A DNA stretch of 64,000 nucleotides, taken from positions 39,455-103,454 of the forward strand of contig CAYVRT010000011.1 in NCBI GenBank assembly GCA_964453115.1, in the 5' to 3' direction. Position 1 is the first letter of the stretch; the number at the start of each line of letters is the position of its first letter. Under the pieces are notes generated by a model that was not told the origin of the DNA, made no database searches, and was given only the letters and a program-made list of their open reading frames with translations. Positions 7,515 through 15,293 of this stretch are shown one piece after another. The position numbers and the translations under genes were made by a program. Origin of the DNA: JAIWNK01 sp964453115 (GTDB lineage Bacteria > Chloroflexota > Anaerolineae > Anaerolineales > Anaerolineaceae).

Positions 7515-10500
7515 ATGGCTGATTACCTGTTTCGTGGCTCGCTGGCACAACTCGATCCGGCAGTTGAACAACTGATCCAAATTGAGGCAGAGCGCCAAAT
7601 GCGAAAACTCATCCTCATCCCCAGTGAGAGCACCGCCCCACTTGCTGTGCGCGATGCCCTTGGCTCTGTTTTTCAAAACCTGTATGCTGAAGGCTATCCG
7701 GATGAAGATACCCGTTGGATGAACGAAGAAGAGATTCTCGATTATCCCGCCCGGCTTGCTCACTATCGCCGATATGCCGACCCGCGTTACTATAAAGGTG
7801 TCGAATATGCCGACATCGTTGAATCACTGGCTCGCCGCCGTTGCGCCGAGGCCTTTGCCACCCCAACAGTCTCAGCCGACCAACTCTATGTCAATATTCA
7901 GGCCCTCTCTGGTGCCCCGGCCAATAATGCCGTCTATCATGCCCTCATCAACCCTGGCGACACCGTCCTGGGCATGAACCTGCTGCATGGCGGCCATCTA
8001 ACACATGGATCCTCTGTTAATCGCTCCGGCAAGCTCTACAAAATCATCCATTACAATGTAGACTCAGCCACCGAGCAAATCAATTACGACACCATGCAAG
8101 CCCTGGCCCAAGAACACAAACCCAAAATCATCATCGCTGGTTACTCATCCTATCCCTGGGTACCCGATTGGGCGCGCTATCGCGCAATTGCCGACTCGGT
8201 CGGTGCAATTCTGCTGGCCGATGTCTCTCACATTGCAGGCCTCATTGCAGGCAGTGTCATTCCCAGCCCCATCGGTCACGCCCACATCATCACCTTCACC
8301 ACTCATAAAACCCTGTGCGGCCCGCGCGGTGCCTGCATCATCACTCAGGATGCAGCCATGGGACGCAAAATTGATCGCGCTGTCTTCCCTGGAGAACAAG
8401 GCGGCCCACATGTTCACGTCTTTGCTGCCCTTGCCACCACCTTCAAAATCGCCCAAACCGACACCTTCCGACAATTACAAGCATCCATCCTGCGCAACTG
8501 CACCGCGCTCACCCAACGCCTGCAAGAACGCGGCTTCCGCATCCCTTATGGTGGAACCAATACCCATCTTGCCAACCTGGATTGCAAAACCATCATCGGC
8601 CCAGATGGCACCCCGCTTTCTGGCGATATGGCTGCCCGCATCCTGGATCTTGCCGGCCTGGTTCTCAACCGCAATACCATTCCAGGTGACAAAACCGCCC
8701 TCAACGCCTCCGGTATTCGCTTTGGAACACCCTGGATGACCCAACGTGGCCTGGATGAAGGCGATATGCACGACGTAGCAAACATTATGGCCGATATCCT
8801 CCAAGCAACCGTTCCGTATAGCGTCGAAACCCGCCAGGGACCAGCCCAACGTGCCAAGATAGATTTCGGTGTACTGGAAGATGCAAAATTACGCGTGCGC
8901 GCCCTGGCCCACAAAGCAGGCTGCGATATCGAAACTGGACAGCATGGATATCCGCACTTCTTCTACATAGATGACCGCCCATCCCGCTCAGGAGATTGGG
9001 CCTGTTACGACCTGCAAGGACGCAACGTGCGCACATTTGTCAATTATGTCTTCAGCAGCGATGTTGAAGCCCTGCAGCCCGGCCAGAGCCAGCCCACCCG
9101 CCTAAACACACCCAAAGGCAGCATGGATGGCTTCCTGACCTGTGTCGCCGCACAGCACTTCCGCTTTAGCCTGCCCGCCGAACATGTTGGGCTGGGCATC
9201 ACCTGGTTGCGCGATCTCTCAGACGGCTATGTTCAATTCGACGCTGACCCCACTCGCCGCCTGCCCGGGCCTGTACTTGTCACCGAATCAGCTACTCCCC
9301 CCGTCACAATTGCCACTGGTGAACAAATTGCCCACCCCAAACCGCTCTACATAGGCATTGAAGCATCGGAAGACAATCCCTTGCCCGAATTCACCTGGCA
9401 AGAACAAGAAAGCACCCTGCGCCGCACCCCGCTCTATGAAACCCACAAGGCCCTCGGCGCCCGCATCATTCCCTTTGCTGGGTGGGAAATGCCCGTTTGG
9501 TACACATCCGTCATCGAGGAACACCTTGCCACGCGTCAGGCAGCCGGATTGTTCGATGTATCTCACATGGGCGTCTACCAGGCCGAAGGACCTGAAGCAG
9601 CCGTATTTCTCGACAGCGTTTGCGCCAATGATATTTCCGGCCTTGATGTAGGAGAATCTTGTTACACACATTTCCTGGACCCAGACGCCAATGTAATTGA
9701 CGACACCCTGGTCTATCGCCGTGCCGAAGAACGCTTTCTGGTTGTTGTCAACGCATCGAATGACGATAAAGATTGGGCATGGCTCAATGCTGTTCGTCAA
9801 GGACAGGTCCTGATAGATCGTCAACGCCCCTGGGCAAAAGCCTTTGGCCGAAACGTCAGCCTGCGCAACCTGCGCTCCCCTCAAGAAGGAACCGACATGT
9901 TGATTGACATCGCACTCCAAGGGCCAAAATCGCGCGATATTCTGCTCGCTCTTGGCTGTGATGCAAAAACTCGCAAACGCATCATGGCGCTCAAACGCAC
10001 GCAGCTCTGCGACGCCACCGTTGGCGGGTTCGAATTAGTTGTTTCCCGCACAGGGTACACCGGCGAAAAAATGGCCTTTGAACTCTTCGTTCACCCCGAT
10101 CGAGCGGTTGATCTATGGAATGCACTCATGCAAAGCGGACAATCACAAGGTCTCAAGCCATGCGGTCTTGGCGCCCGCGACTCGTTGCGAACCGAAGCGG
10201 GCCTGCCACTCTACGGGCATGAGATGGGCGGTGATTTGGGCCTCGGTGTCGCTGAAGCTGGTTTTGGCTCCTATGTCAAAACCTACAAACCCTGGTTCAT
10301 CGGTCGTCAAGCCTATCTAACCCGCGAAGCCCGGCGCAACACAGTCGTTGTGCGCTTCCGCTTCAACGAAAAAGGCGTGCGCATGGCGCATCTGCACGAC
10401 CCCATTCTGGATATCAAAGGTAAGGTGATTGGCGTTGTCACCAGTTGTGCAATTGATATAGAAGGGTATCTAACCGGTCAGGCCTCCCTGGAACGAAAAT

Positions 10501-10640
10501 CGGCCCTCGAAGGCACCCCCATCGCCATCTATCAGGGCGCGTCCAAGAATTCCGGCAAAGCACCAGCCGAATTACAAACCGGCGATCGCGTTACACTGCC
10601 CACCTCCGCAGTTGTCATCAGCCGCTTTCCAAAGCTTTAA
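7515..10640 (+). CDS. glyA-gcvT: Serine hydroxymethyltransferase fused to glycine cleavage T protein
   Basis: 1041 residues in three parts. Residues ~1-450 are a PLP-dependent serine hydroxymethyltransferase (LILIPSEST, YPDEDTRW, HKTLCGPRG with PLP Lys265), which interconverts serine and glycine with methylene-tetrahydrofolate. Residues ~450-630 are a middle domain I do not recognise (LQGRNVRTFVNYVFSSDVE, GITWLRDLSDGYVQF). Residues ~636-1041 are a full aminomethyltransferase (FAGWEMPVWY, FDVSHMG, GYTGEKMAFELFV, LGARDSLRTEAGLPLYGHEM), the T protein that makes methylene-THF from aminomethylated H protein. The fusion joins two enzymes that share the same folate product and could channel it. There is an SD and a single continuous frame with no frameshift. 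gcvH and gcvP are not in the window. Confidence 0.95.
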   Translation: MADYLFRGSLAQLDPAVEQLIQIEAERQMRKLILIPSESTAPLAVRDALGSVFQNLYAEGYPDEDTRWMNEEEILDYPARLAHYRRYADPRYYKGVEYADIVESLARRRCAEAFATPTVSADQLYVNIQALSGAPANNAVYHALINPGDTVLGMNLLHGGHLTHGSSVNRSGKLYKIIHYNVDSATEQINYDTMQALAQEHKPKIIIAGYSSYPWVPDWARYRAIADSVGAILLADVSHIAGLIAGSVIPSPIGHAHIITFTTHKTLCGPRGACIITQDAAMGRKIDRAVFPGEQGGPHVHVFAALATTFKIAQTDTFRQLQASILRNCTALTQRLQERGFRIPYGGTNTHLANLDCKTIIGPDGTPLSGDMAARILDLAGLVLNRNTIPGDKTALNASGIRFGTPWMTQRGLDEGDMHDVANIMADILQATVPYSVETRQGPAQRAKIDFGVLEDAKLRVRALAHKAGCDIETGQHGYPHFFYIDDRPSRSGDWACYDLQGRNVRTFVNYVFSSDVEALQPGQSQPTRLNTPKGSMDGFLTCVAAQHFRFSLPAEHVGLGITWLRDLSDGYVQFDADPTRRLPGPVLVTESATPPVTIATGEQIAHPKPLYIGIEASEDNPLPEFTWQEQESTLRRTPLYETHKALGARIIPFAGWEMPVWYTSVIEEHLATRQAAGLFDVSHMGVYQAEGPEAAVFLDSVCANDISGLDVGESCYTHFLDPDANVIDDTLVYRRAEERFLVVVNASNDDKDWAWLNAVRQGQVLIDRQRPWAKAFGRNVSLRNLRSPQEGTDMLIDIALQGPKSRDILLALGCDAKTRKRIMALKRTQLCDATVGGFELVVSRTGYTGEKMAFELFVHPDRAVDLWNALMQSGQSQGLKPCGLGARDSLRTEAGLPLYGHEMGGDLGLGVAEAGFGSYVKTYKPWFIGRQAYLTREARRNTVVVRFRFNEKGVRMAHLHDPILDIKGKVIGVVTSCAIDIEGYLTGQASLERKSALEGTPIAIYQGASKNSGKAPAELQTGDRVTLPTSAVVISRFPKL

Positions 10641-10645
10641 ACCAC

Positions 10646-10677
10646 TTTTTGGGCGCACTTGGGCGTGCGCCCAAAAA
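10646..10677. repeat. Inverted-polarity hairpin between glyA-gcvT and the aminotransferase
   Basis: TTTTTGGGCGCA (10646-10657) and its exact complement (10666-10677) with an eight-base loop. The T run is on the 5' side and the A run on the 3' side, so it lacks the 3' U-tract of an intrinsic terminator on either strand. It lies just before the aminotransferase SD. Confidence 0.5.
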
Positions 10678-10703
10678 CATTTCTTCTCAAGGAGAAAATC
10701 CTC

Positions 10704-11921
10704 ATGCAACACACCCAATGGGACCATCGTTACGCTCAGCGCACCCAGCGCATGAAAGGTTCAGCCATTCGAGAACTGCTCAAATTGGTTGAACAACCCG
10801 ACATCATCTCATTTGCTGGCGGTCTGCCCGCACCCGATGTCTTCCCAATTGAAGAATTCAAAGCAGCTTGCATCCGAGTTCTGGATACAAATGGACATCA
10901 GGCATTGCAATACGGCGCATCGGAAGGCTACCAACCTCTGCGCGAAATGATTGCCCGCCATGCCGCCCGTCTCGATTTTGGTGTCACAGCCGATAACATT
11001 CTCATCACCTCTGGTTCACAACAGGCGCTCGATCTGTTGGGAAAAATCCTCATCAATCATGGTGATCGCATCCTGGTAGAAGCGCCCACCTACCTGGGCG
11101 CCCTACAAGCCTGGAATGCCTATGGCGCAGAATATGTCCCTGTCGAATCGGATCAGGATGGCATGCGCACGGATGCCCTTGAACAGGCTCTGCGTACGGG
11201 GCCAAAATTCATTTACGTCCTCCCCAATTTCCAAAACCCCACCGGCGTCACCATGTCTCTCGAACGCCGCCTAAAACTGGTTGAACTGGCAGATCGCTAC
11301 GGCGTCCCAATCATCGAAGATGACCCCTACGGCCAGCTTCGCTTTGAAGGTGAACATCTTCCATCTGTTTTGATGCTGGATAATAAACTGCGCGACCAAA
11401 GCGGAACCTATACCGGCAACGTCATCTACCTCAGCACGTTCTCCAAAATTCTGGCCCCCGGTTTGCGTCTGGCATGGATCATTGCACCGCCAGAAGTAAT
11501 TCGAAAAGTCGTCCTTGCCAAGCAAGGTGCTGACCTGCACACGGCCACATTTAACCAGGTTGTTGCCTATGAAGTAGGACATGGTGGCTTCATTGACAAA
11601 CACGTTCAGGTCATTAATGCAGTTTACCGAGAACGGCGCGACGCCATGCTCGACTCACTCAGCGAACATATGCCCACCGGCATCCAATGGACTCACCCCC
11701 TGGGCGGTCTCTTCTTGTGGATTACCCTACCAGAACAAATGCGTTCTACTGAAATCTTTCGCGAGGCAGTCACCGAACGCGTGGCCTTTGTCCCTGGCGA
11801 GTCGTTCTTCCCCTGCGGAGGCGGAGAAAACACCATGCGGCTCAACTTCTCCTACTGCCGCCCCGAACTGATCAACGAAGGCATTGCACGGCTGGGGCGC
11901 GTCCTGCGGAAACGTCTCTAA
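10704..11921 (+). CDS. PLP-dependent aminotransferase, class I/II (2-aminoadipate type)
   Basis: 405 residues; fold type I aminotransferase of the LysN/MocR-C-terminal-like group that transfers amino groups between amino and keto acids. Visible features: ISFAGGLPAPDVFP near the N-terminus, ITSGSQQALDLLGK, VLPNFQNPTGVTMS, IEDDPYGQLRF and the PLP lysine in FSKILAPGLRLAW; the substrate-carboxylate Arg region is MRLNFSY. Start ATG at 10704 has AAGGAG about nine bases upstream. It lies 63 bases after the glycine-metabolism fusion and may be cotranscribed with it. The exact substrate cannot be read from sequence. Confidence 0.92.
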   Translation: MQHTQWDHRYAQRTQRMKGSAIRELLKLVEQPDIISFAGGLPAPDVFPIEEFKAACIRVLDTNGHQALQYGASEGYQPLREMIARHAARLDFGVTADNILITSGSQQALDLLGKILINHGDRILVEAPTYLGALQAWNAYGAEYVPVESDQDGMRTDALEQALRTGPKFIYVLPNFQNPTGVTMSLERRLKLVELADRYGVPIIEDDPYGQLRFEGEHLPSVLMLDNKLRDQSGTYTGNVIYLSTFSKILAPGLRLAWIIAPPEVIRKVVLAKQGADLHTATFNQVVAYEVGHGGFIDKHVQVINAVYRERRDAMLDSLSEHMPTGIQWTHPLGGLFLWITLPEQMRSTEIFREAVTERVAFVPGESFFPCGGGENTMRLNFSYCRPELINEGIARLGRVLRKRL

Positions 11922-11936
11922 ACTCTATTGAACCCA

Positions 11937-11975
11937 TGAGCGCGCCGAAAAGTTTTTCCGGCGCGCTCACTTTTT
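11937..11975 (+). terminator. Rho-independent terminator after the aminotransferase
   Basis: Stem TGAGCGCGCCG (11937-11947) and its complement (11959-11969) with an 11-base loop, followed at once by C and five Ts (11971-11975). A strong GC-rich terminator ending the hydrolase/glyA-gcvT/aminotransferase block. Confidence 0.85.
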
Positions 11976-11987
11976 ATCTACAAATTG

Positions 11988-11996
11988 TGATATACT
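11988..11996 (+). promoter_or_regulatory. Extended -10 promoter of the solute-binding-like gene
   Basis: TGA-TATACT (TG at 11988-11989, -10 at 11991-11996). No good -35 is seen. The expected leader is about 25 nt, ahead of the GTG at 12029. Confidence 0.45.
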
Positions 11997-12028
11997 GAAT
12001 TCGCTCATTCTGGAATCAGGTATGCTGC

Positions 12029-13237
12029 GTGAAAATCGAACTTGAATTTTCCACCCTTGATCAACCATCTTCCTCTGTTTACGAACAGCTAGAACGGTTT
12101 AAACAACAAACCGGCGTAACTGTCCATGTGCGCCCTGTTCCATGGGCCACTGGCTGGACAGAGCTAGTTTCTTTTGCACTCCATGGACATGCTCCAGACG
12201 TTTCACACCTGGGCGCGACCTGGGTCAGCAGCCTGGTAGCAATGAATGCCCTGCGTCCTTTCCGACGCCCCGAAATCGAGGCGCTGGGTGGAGAATCAGC
12301 CTTCTTACCCGCCTCATGGCAAAGCACCCAAAGCACCGCTATCCCCGGCACCTGGGCTTTGCCCTGGACATCTTACACATTCGTCATTTGTTACCGCCGC
12401 GACCTGCTTGCCAAAGCAGGAATTGAAGAAAAACAAGCCTTCAGCAGCGCAACAGCCCTCGACCAAACCATCGAACAGCTACAAAAAGCAGGCATTTCCA
12501 CCCCCTGGTTAATGCGCTCCGGCAGCCGTCATGTTAACACCCTACACCAAGTTTCCGCCTGGGTTTGGGGAGCGGGGGGGGATTTCGTCACCGAAGAAGA
12601 AAACCCGGCTTTCCTCCGACCACAAACCATTGCTGGCCTAAAAGCCTATTACCGACTGGGCCGTTTCCTTGCAGCCCAAACGCGCGGCCTCGAAGATGGA
12701 GAAATTATTGATCTCTTCCGCACCGGCCAAGCAGCCATGATTGTCACTGGCGTTGATCAACCCTTCTACTATCTGCGAGGCAATGCTGCTCCCGAAGTCA
12801 TTGAAAACCTGGGCATTGCTGCTCTCCCCGGAATCCCCTGGGTGGGGGGCGACAATCTCATCATTTGGCGACACACCCAGGATAACCCCGAACGAGAACA
12901 TGCCGCTGTAGCCCTGGCAAGTATGTTGGTAAGTAAAGAAATGCAATGTCAGTTCAATTTTAATTTCGGTGGGCCTACCCGACTCGACGCTTTCCCATCT
13001 CTGCCCCATGCCAACAGCCCCATTACCGGAACCATTGAACAAGCGCTGCGCAAAGGCCGCAGTCATGTTCCCATGAAGTTATGGGGGCGAGTTGAAAACG
13101 AACTCACCACCGCCCTCCATACCATCTGGAAACAAATTTTTGCTGGCGAAGCAGAAGAAACCGCCATTGTCAACGTTCTCACCCCCCTGGACCGTCGCAT
13201 GCGCCTGCTTCTCTCCACTAGCATTGGCAGAATCTAG
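12029..13237 (+). CDS. Family 1 extracellular solute-binding-like protein without signal peptide
   Basis: 402 residues with the fold of sugar ABC-transporter binding proteins: LERFKQQTGVTVHVRPV, the PDVSHLGATWVSSL segment, LPWTSYTFVICYRRDLL, then EIIDLFRTGQAAMIVTG and LPGIPWVGGDNLIIW. It lacks the expected N-terminal signal peptide or lipobox: the GTG at 12029 leads directly into the first beta strand (MKIELEFSTLDQ). An ATG at 12022 is out of frame. No permease or ATPase gene is nearby. It may be a cytoplasmic ligand sensor or an orphan binding domain (inference). It converges on the kinase gene, the two stops directly abutting. Confidence 0.8.
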   Translation: MKIELEFSTLDQPSSSVYEQLERFKQQTGVTVHVRPVPWATGWTELVSFALHGHAPDVSHLGATWVSSLVAMNALRPFRRPEIEALGGESAFLPASWQSTQSTAIPGTWALPWTSYTFVICYRRDLLAKAGIEEKQAFSSATALDQTIEQLQKAGISTPWLMRSGSRHVNTLHQVSAWVWGAGGDFVTEEENPAFLRPQTIAGLKAYYRLGRFLAAQTRGLEDGEIIDLFRTGQAAMIVTGVDQPFYYLRGNAAPEVIENLGIAALPGIPWVGGDNLIIWRHTQDNPEREHAAVALASMLVSKEMQCQFNFNFGGPTRLDAFPSLPHANSPITGTIEQALRKGRSHVPMKLWGRVENELTTALHTIWKQIFAGEAEETAIVNVLTPLDRRMRLLLSTSIGRI

Positions 13238-14974
13238 TTAATTACCATTTTGCCAAAGCTTAAATTCTCGCAAAATAGAACCACCAACAAACTCGCGCAA
13301 CAAAGAATTATCAGGAATAATCGCCTCTTCGATCGGCAAAAACCATTGCAAAAATGCCAATAAACGCTTCGCCTCAATATATTCAGGGCGTCCAAATGGC
13401 ACTTGACGCAACAAAGGCTCAACCCATTGTCGCAACACAGAAAGTTCAAACACCAACGCCGAATTAAACATCGCATCTGCGTTTTCTTGATATGGGAAAA
13501 TATGTCGCTTCTCGCCACGTCGCACCGACTCCCAGCGCTGAATTGTTTGTAACGCCGTATAGCCACGCTCCCGCGCGTCACGTACAATCCGCCGAATCAA
13601 CCGGGTATCCGTTGTTGAAACACGATTGTAACGATCAAGGTTGAGTTGCGTCAGACAAGAGACATAAACCCGAAAAGTCTGTGTTGTCGGAATATCCGGC
13701 AACAAACCAGGGTTCAGGCCATGAATTCCCTCCAAAATTAGAATCTGTTCACGCCCCACCCGCACCATCTCTCCTGCTTCGCTCAAGCCGGACTTAAAAT
13801 TATAGTGAGGTAATTGCACCTCTTCTCCGGCAATCAAACTGCGCAAATCCGCAGCCAGGCGCGCAACATTCAAAGCCAGGAGCGACTCAAAATCACGCTC
13901 ACCTCTTTCATCCATCGGTGTCTTATCTCGATCAACAAAATAATTATCCATCTCAATTGGCACAGGTGAAAGCCCTTGCGCCAAAAGCTGCACAGCCAAT
14001 CGTTTCGAAAAGGTAGTCTTTCCCGAAGAAGAAGGACCGGCAATTAAAACAATCCGCGCCTCGCGATGCTTCACAATTTGTTCCGCAATTTCTGCAATCT
14101 GCCGCTCATGCAGCGCCTCAGAAACCAGAATCACCTCGCGTGCTCGTCCTGCACGCACAGCATCATTCAATGCGCCCACACTCTCAATCTCAAGATTTGC
14201 CAACCAACGCCCATATTGCCGGAATGTATTCAACAACTTGGGATATTCTGGCATGGGACCCAACTGCGTTGGAGAATGGCGGCGAGGATATTGAAGCACG
14301 AATCCCTCACTCAGTGAACGAAGCGAAAACCAACGCAAAAAGCCCGTCGAAGGCACCATATACCCATGATGATAATCGCGATGATCCAACAAACGATACA
14401 GCACCAAACTTGGCTTATTACGATATTGCAACAAACGCAACTTATCCACATATCCGCGCGCCTGAAAGTAAGCAACAGCTTCCTCCAAGGCCACCTCTTT
14501 GCGTTCCAATGGCAAATCCAGGTTAACCAGTTCAATCATCCGCTGCTCCAAGGAATGTAATTCATCCTCTGTTAGCGGCCCACGGCCCATCACCTGACAA
14601 AAATAGCCGCCCGAAGCTACCGAATGATCAACCGCCAACCCGGCTTGCGGGAACAACTCTTCAAAAGCGGCTTCCAGCAAAAAGGTCACCGAACGACGAT
14701 AAATCCGCGCCCCATCCGCTTCCATCATCGTCACCGGCTGAACATGGCAATCCATTTCAATCGGATAACTCAGCTCGCGCAATTCACTATTAACCACAGC
14801 CCCCATCACCAATGGGTTAGAAAACTCAGGCAGTGCTTTCAAAAAATCGCCTACCCGCATCCCGCGTCGTCCATTCAGAACGCGTCCATCCGGCAAATGC
14901 AATTCCACCGTTGCTCTTGGCTGAACAAATTGTACATCTTGATTGTCTTGTTGTTTATCCATCTTTCTCAACAC
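13238..14974 (-). CDS. TGS/ThrRS-like domain protein with uridine kinase domain
   Basis: 578 residues. Residues ~20-80 form a TGS domain (ATVELHLPDGRVLNG); ~90-190 resemble the second additional domain of threonyl-tRNA synthetase (editing-site region); the C-terminal half (~290-500) is a uridine kinase/phosphoribulokinase P-loop domain (LIAGPSSSGKTTFSKRL, IEMDNYFVDRDKTP, ILEGIHGLNP). This architecture is known as a nucleoside kinase family in several phyla; its physiological substrate is not settled by sequence. Start is a GTG at 14974 with GGGAG about 11 bases upstream; an ATG at 14962 is an alternative. The stop abuts that of the solute-binding gene. Confidence 0.87.
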   Translation of the reverse strand: MLRKMDKQQDNQDVQFVQPRATVELHLPDGRVLNGRRGMRVGDFLKALPEFSNPLVMGAVVNSELRELSYPIEMDCHVQPVTMMEADGARIYRRSVTFLLEAAFEELFPQAGLAVDHSVASGGYFCQVMGRGPLTEDELHSLEQRMIELVNLDLPLERKEVALEEAVAYFQARGYVDKLRLLQYRNKPSLVLYRLLDHRDYHHGYMVPSTGFLRWFSLRSLSEGFVLQYPRRHSPTQLGPMPEYPKLLNTFRQYGRWLANLEIESVGALNDAVRAGRAREVILVSEALHERQIAEIAEQIVKHREARIVLIAGPSSSGKTTFSKRLAVQLLAQGLSPVPIEMDNYFVDRDKTPMDERGERDFESLLALNVARLAADLRSLIAGEEVQLPHYNFKSGLSEAGEMVRVGREQILILEGIHGLNPGLLPDIPTTQTFRVYVSCLTQLNLDRYNRVSTTDTRLIRRIVRDARERGYTALQTIQRWESVRRGEKRHIFPYQENADAMFNSALVFELSVLRQWVEPLLRQVPFGRPEYIEAKRLLAFLQWFLPIEEAIIPDNSLLREFVGGSILREFKLWQNGN

Positions 14975-15005
14975 CCAAATTCATTCTCCCGTGGCGGGGG
15001 CAGTA

Positions 15006-15034
15006 AGTATAGCCGCGCCATCGCTTTTAATCAA
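15006..15034 (-). promoter_or_regulatory. Promoter of the TGS-nucleoside kinase gene
   Basis: On the minus strand TTGATT (15034-15029), 17-base spacer, TATACT (15011-15006). Predicted transcription start near 14999, giving a leader of about 25 nt. Confidence 0.65.
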
Positions 15035-15161
15035 GGTCTTAGACTGACCTGAAATCCGGAAAATTACCGATTCGCGACAAAAAGTTCAGCTCCCAACCCA
15101 ATTGTAATGAAACAATCCCCTGTTTTTGTATTGAGATACAACGATTCTCGTTATCAAATCC

Positions 15162-15190
15162 TTGCCTCTGGAACAAAACCGTGCTAAAAT
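15162..15190 (+). promoter_or_regulatory. Promoter of the nusA-infB operon
   Basis: TTGCCT (15162-15167), 17-base spacer, TAAAAT (15185-15190) with an extended -10 TG at 15182-15183. Transcription should start near 15197, leaving a leader of about 97 nt that carries a strong hairpin. Confidence 0.65.
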
Positions 15191-15223
15191 AAAGCCGTTC
15201 GTAGTTACATAGCCGTCAACACC

Positions 15224-15248
15224 GAAAAGTGGGCGCTCCCCACTTTTC
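15224..15248 (+). promoter_or_regulatory. Terminator-like hairpin in the nusA leader
   Basis: GAAAAGTGGG (15224-15233) pairs exactly with CCCACTTTTC (15239-15248) across a five-base loop. The A-rich 5' foot and T-rich 3' foot have intrinsic-terminator polarity. It sits between the predicted promoter and the nusA start, so it is placed to attenuate the operon; NusA itself stimulates intrinsic termination, suggesting feedback (inference). Confidence 0.6.
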
Positions 15249-15293
15249 TGCATATATAAACACAAAAAGATTCTGCTGGAGAAATTGATTGTC

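Larger units (their letters stand above)
14975..15293. other. Divergent intergenic region between the kinase gene and nusA
   Basis: 319 bases, the longest gap in the window. It holds the kinase promoter (15006-15034), the nusA promoter (15162-15190) and the nusA leader hairpin (15224-15248). Nothing recognisable lies in 15035-15161: no tRNA, no ORF with a ribosome-binding site. rimP, which usually precedes nusA, is not here. Confidence 0.7.

Noticed and set aside
12022..12045. ATG at 12022 as the start of the solute-binding-like gene
   Set aside because: It is in another frame and stops after seven codons.
15035..15161. Possible tRNA or small RNA in the longest intergenic gap
   Set aside because: No cloverleaf, no TTC-loop sequence and no terminator could be found by eye.
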